Assembly: GCA_914767715.1 (NCBI GenBank)
Contig: OU612074.1
Coordinates: forward strand, 6,399,501 to 6,463,500
Direction: 5' to 3'
Length of the DNA: 64,000 nucleotides
DNA from: Membranipora membranacea
Lineage: Eukaryota > Bryozoa > Gymnolaemata > Cheilostomatida > Membraniporidae
This document shows, in pieces, positions 63,404-64,000 of the stretch. Position numbers and translations under genes: made by a program. The first letter of the stretch is position 1. Each line of letters begins with the position of its first letter. The notes beneath the pieces are model-generated. The model searched no databases and had not been told where the DNA came from. It saw only the letters and a list, made by a program, of their open reading frames with translations.

Positions 63404-64000
63404 TTTGATAGAGCAGAACCTGTCTGCACTAAAAGTGTTAAACCTTATAGCAACAAATTGCAACTGTCAAGTGAGTTTGAAGCCTCAATAGCATCTACTA
63501 ATATAAACCCCTTCAAAAGTGAGCCATCATAGATTTGAAAAATAATTAGTGTCATGTTTATAAACTCAGTGCCCCATTCTTGTGGCAAGATTGCGAAAAT
63601 AGCCACCAGACAAGGTCATAAGTTCAGCATTCCCTCCAAGCACATAACGCCTACTCTATCAGGATGTGGTAATAAGAGTTATACCGTTGATGTGGTAAAG
63701 GTAATGTCAATGTCCGTCACAGATCAATGATAACTCATATGTTGACATTTACTCAACGCTCATCAGGCCGTTATTCCACCATCCGGTACAGAGTAAACCT
63801 TCGTAAACTTTGTTTTAGAGCGAACTGTGTTCACTATTTAAATAGCGTTTTTTCAAAAAAGTAAATATTTTATATGAGTTTTTATCCATTTTTTTTACCG
63901 TCTATACTTTAAACAAGAGAGCACTCACATGAAGCATTTTGTTTGTCTAATTGATGAGACAAATAAACACATCATCATCATGTTATCACAGAGTGAGGAT
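63404..64000. other. Upstream region of the ENPP-like gene
   Basis: No gene and no clear TATA box are seen. It should contain the ENPP promoter. Confidence 0.35.

Overview
The window is intron-containing, AT-rich nuclear DNA of an animal. It has spliced genes with GT/AG introns, TATA boxes, LINE and tRNA-derived SINE remnants, inverted-repeat transposons, a GPI-anchored 5'-nucleotidase, an ENPP-type ecto-phosphodiesterase and thrombospondin type-1 (TSP1) domains. A marine invertebrate would fit, but the phylum cannot be fixed from the sequence alone.

Left two thirds (1-42277) are a tandem array of three large units: 202-13679, 13680-28937 and 28938-42277. Bases 1-201 are the tail of a further unit, so the array continues beyond the left edge. 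Each unit carries, in order: a decayed 3' piece of a LINE reverse transcriptase; a minus-strand short secreted-peptide gene (type B); a plus-strand paralogue (type A) about 3 kb away, in divergent orientation; and the first four exons of a broken 5'-nucleotidase (NT5E/CD73-like) gene. The peptide genes share one architecture: a non-coding first exon, an exon for a 14-15 residue signal peptide, and an exon for a roughly 42-residue Ala/Gly/Lys-rich mature peptide ending in Lys-Ile-Lys-Gly-stop. They look like linear amphipathic host-defence (antimicrobial-like) peptides with a C-terminal amidation Gly. Five copies are intact (B1, A1, B3, A3, B4), one is frameshifted (A2) and one is deleted with its promoter left behind (B2).

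Units differ by clean insertions and deletions. These include a SINE in unit 1, a 1.08 kb inverted-repeat transposon in units 1 and 2 with an empty site in unit 3, a 2.3 kb insertion in unit 2 with identical 470 bp direct repeats around a G-rich minisatellite, and an extra type B gene with an extra NT5E exon 1 in unit 3. At 42278 the array ends inside the NT5E gene. Single-copy sequence follows, including the last NT5E exon with its GPI-anchor signal (42964-43208).

Right third (43-64 kb), minus strand: a decayed TSP1 paralogue (44659-45664), an unidentified interrupted coding stretch (47663-48108), an intact five-exon secreted two-TSP1 gene (50877-52543), a LINE remnant near 56.2-56.5 kb, and an eight-exon ENPP-like gene (59926-63403). 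The ENPP gene keeps its visible catalytic residues but has one in-frame stop and one frameshift. Both nucleotide-handling ectoenzymes (NT5E, ENPP) therefore look broken in this assembly, while the small secreted peptide and TSP1 genes look intact.
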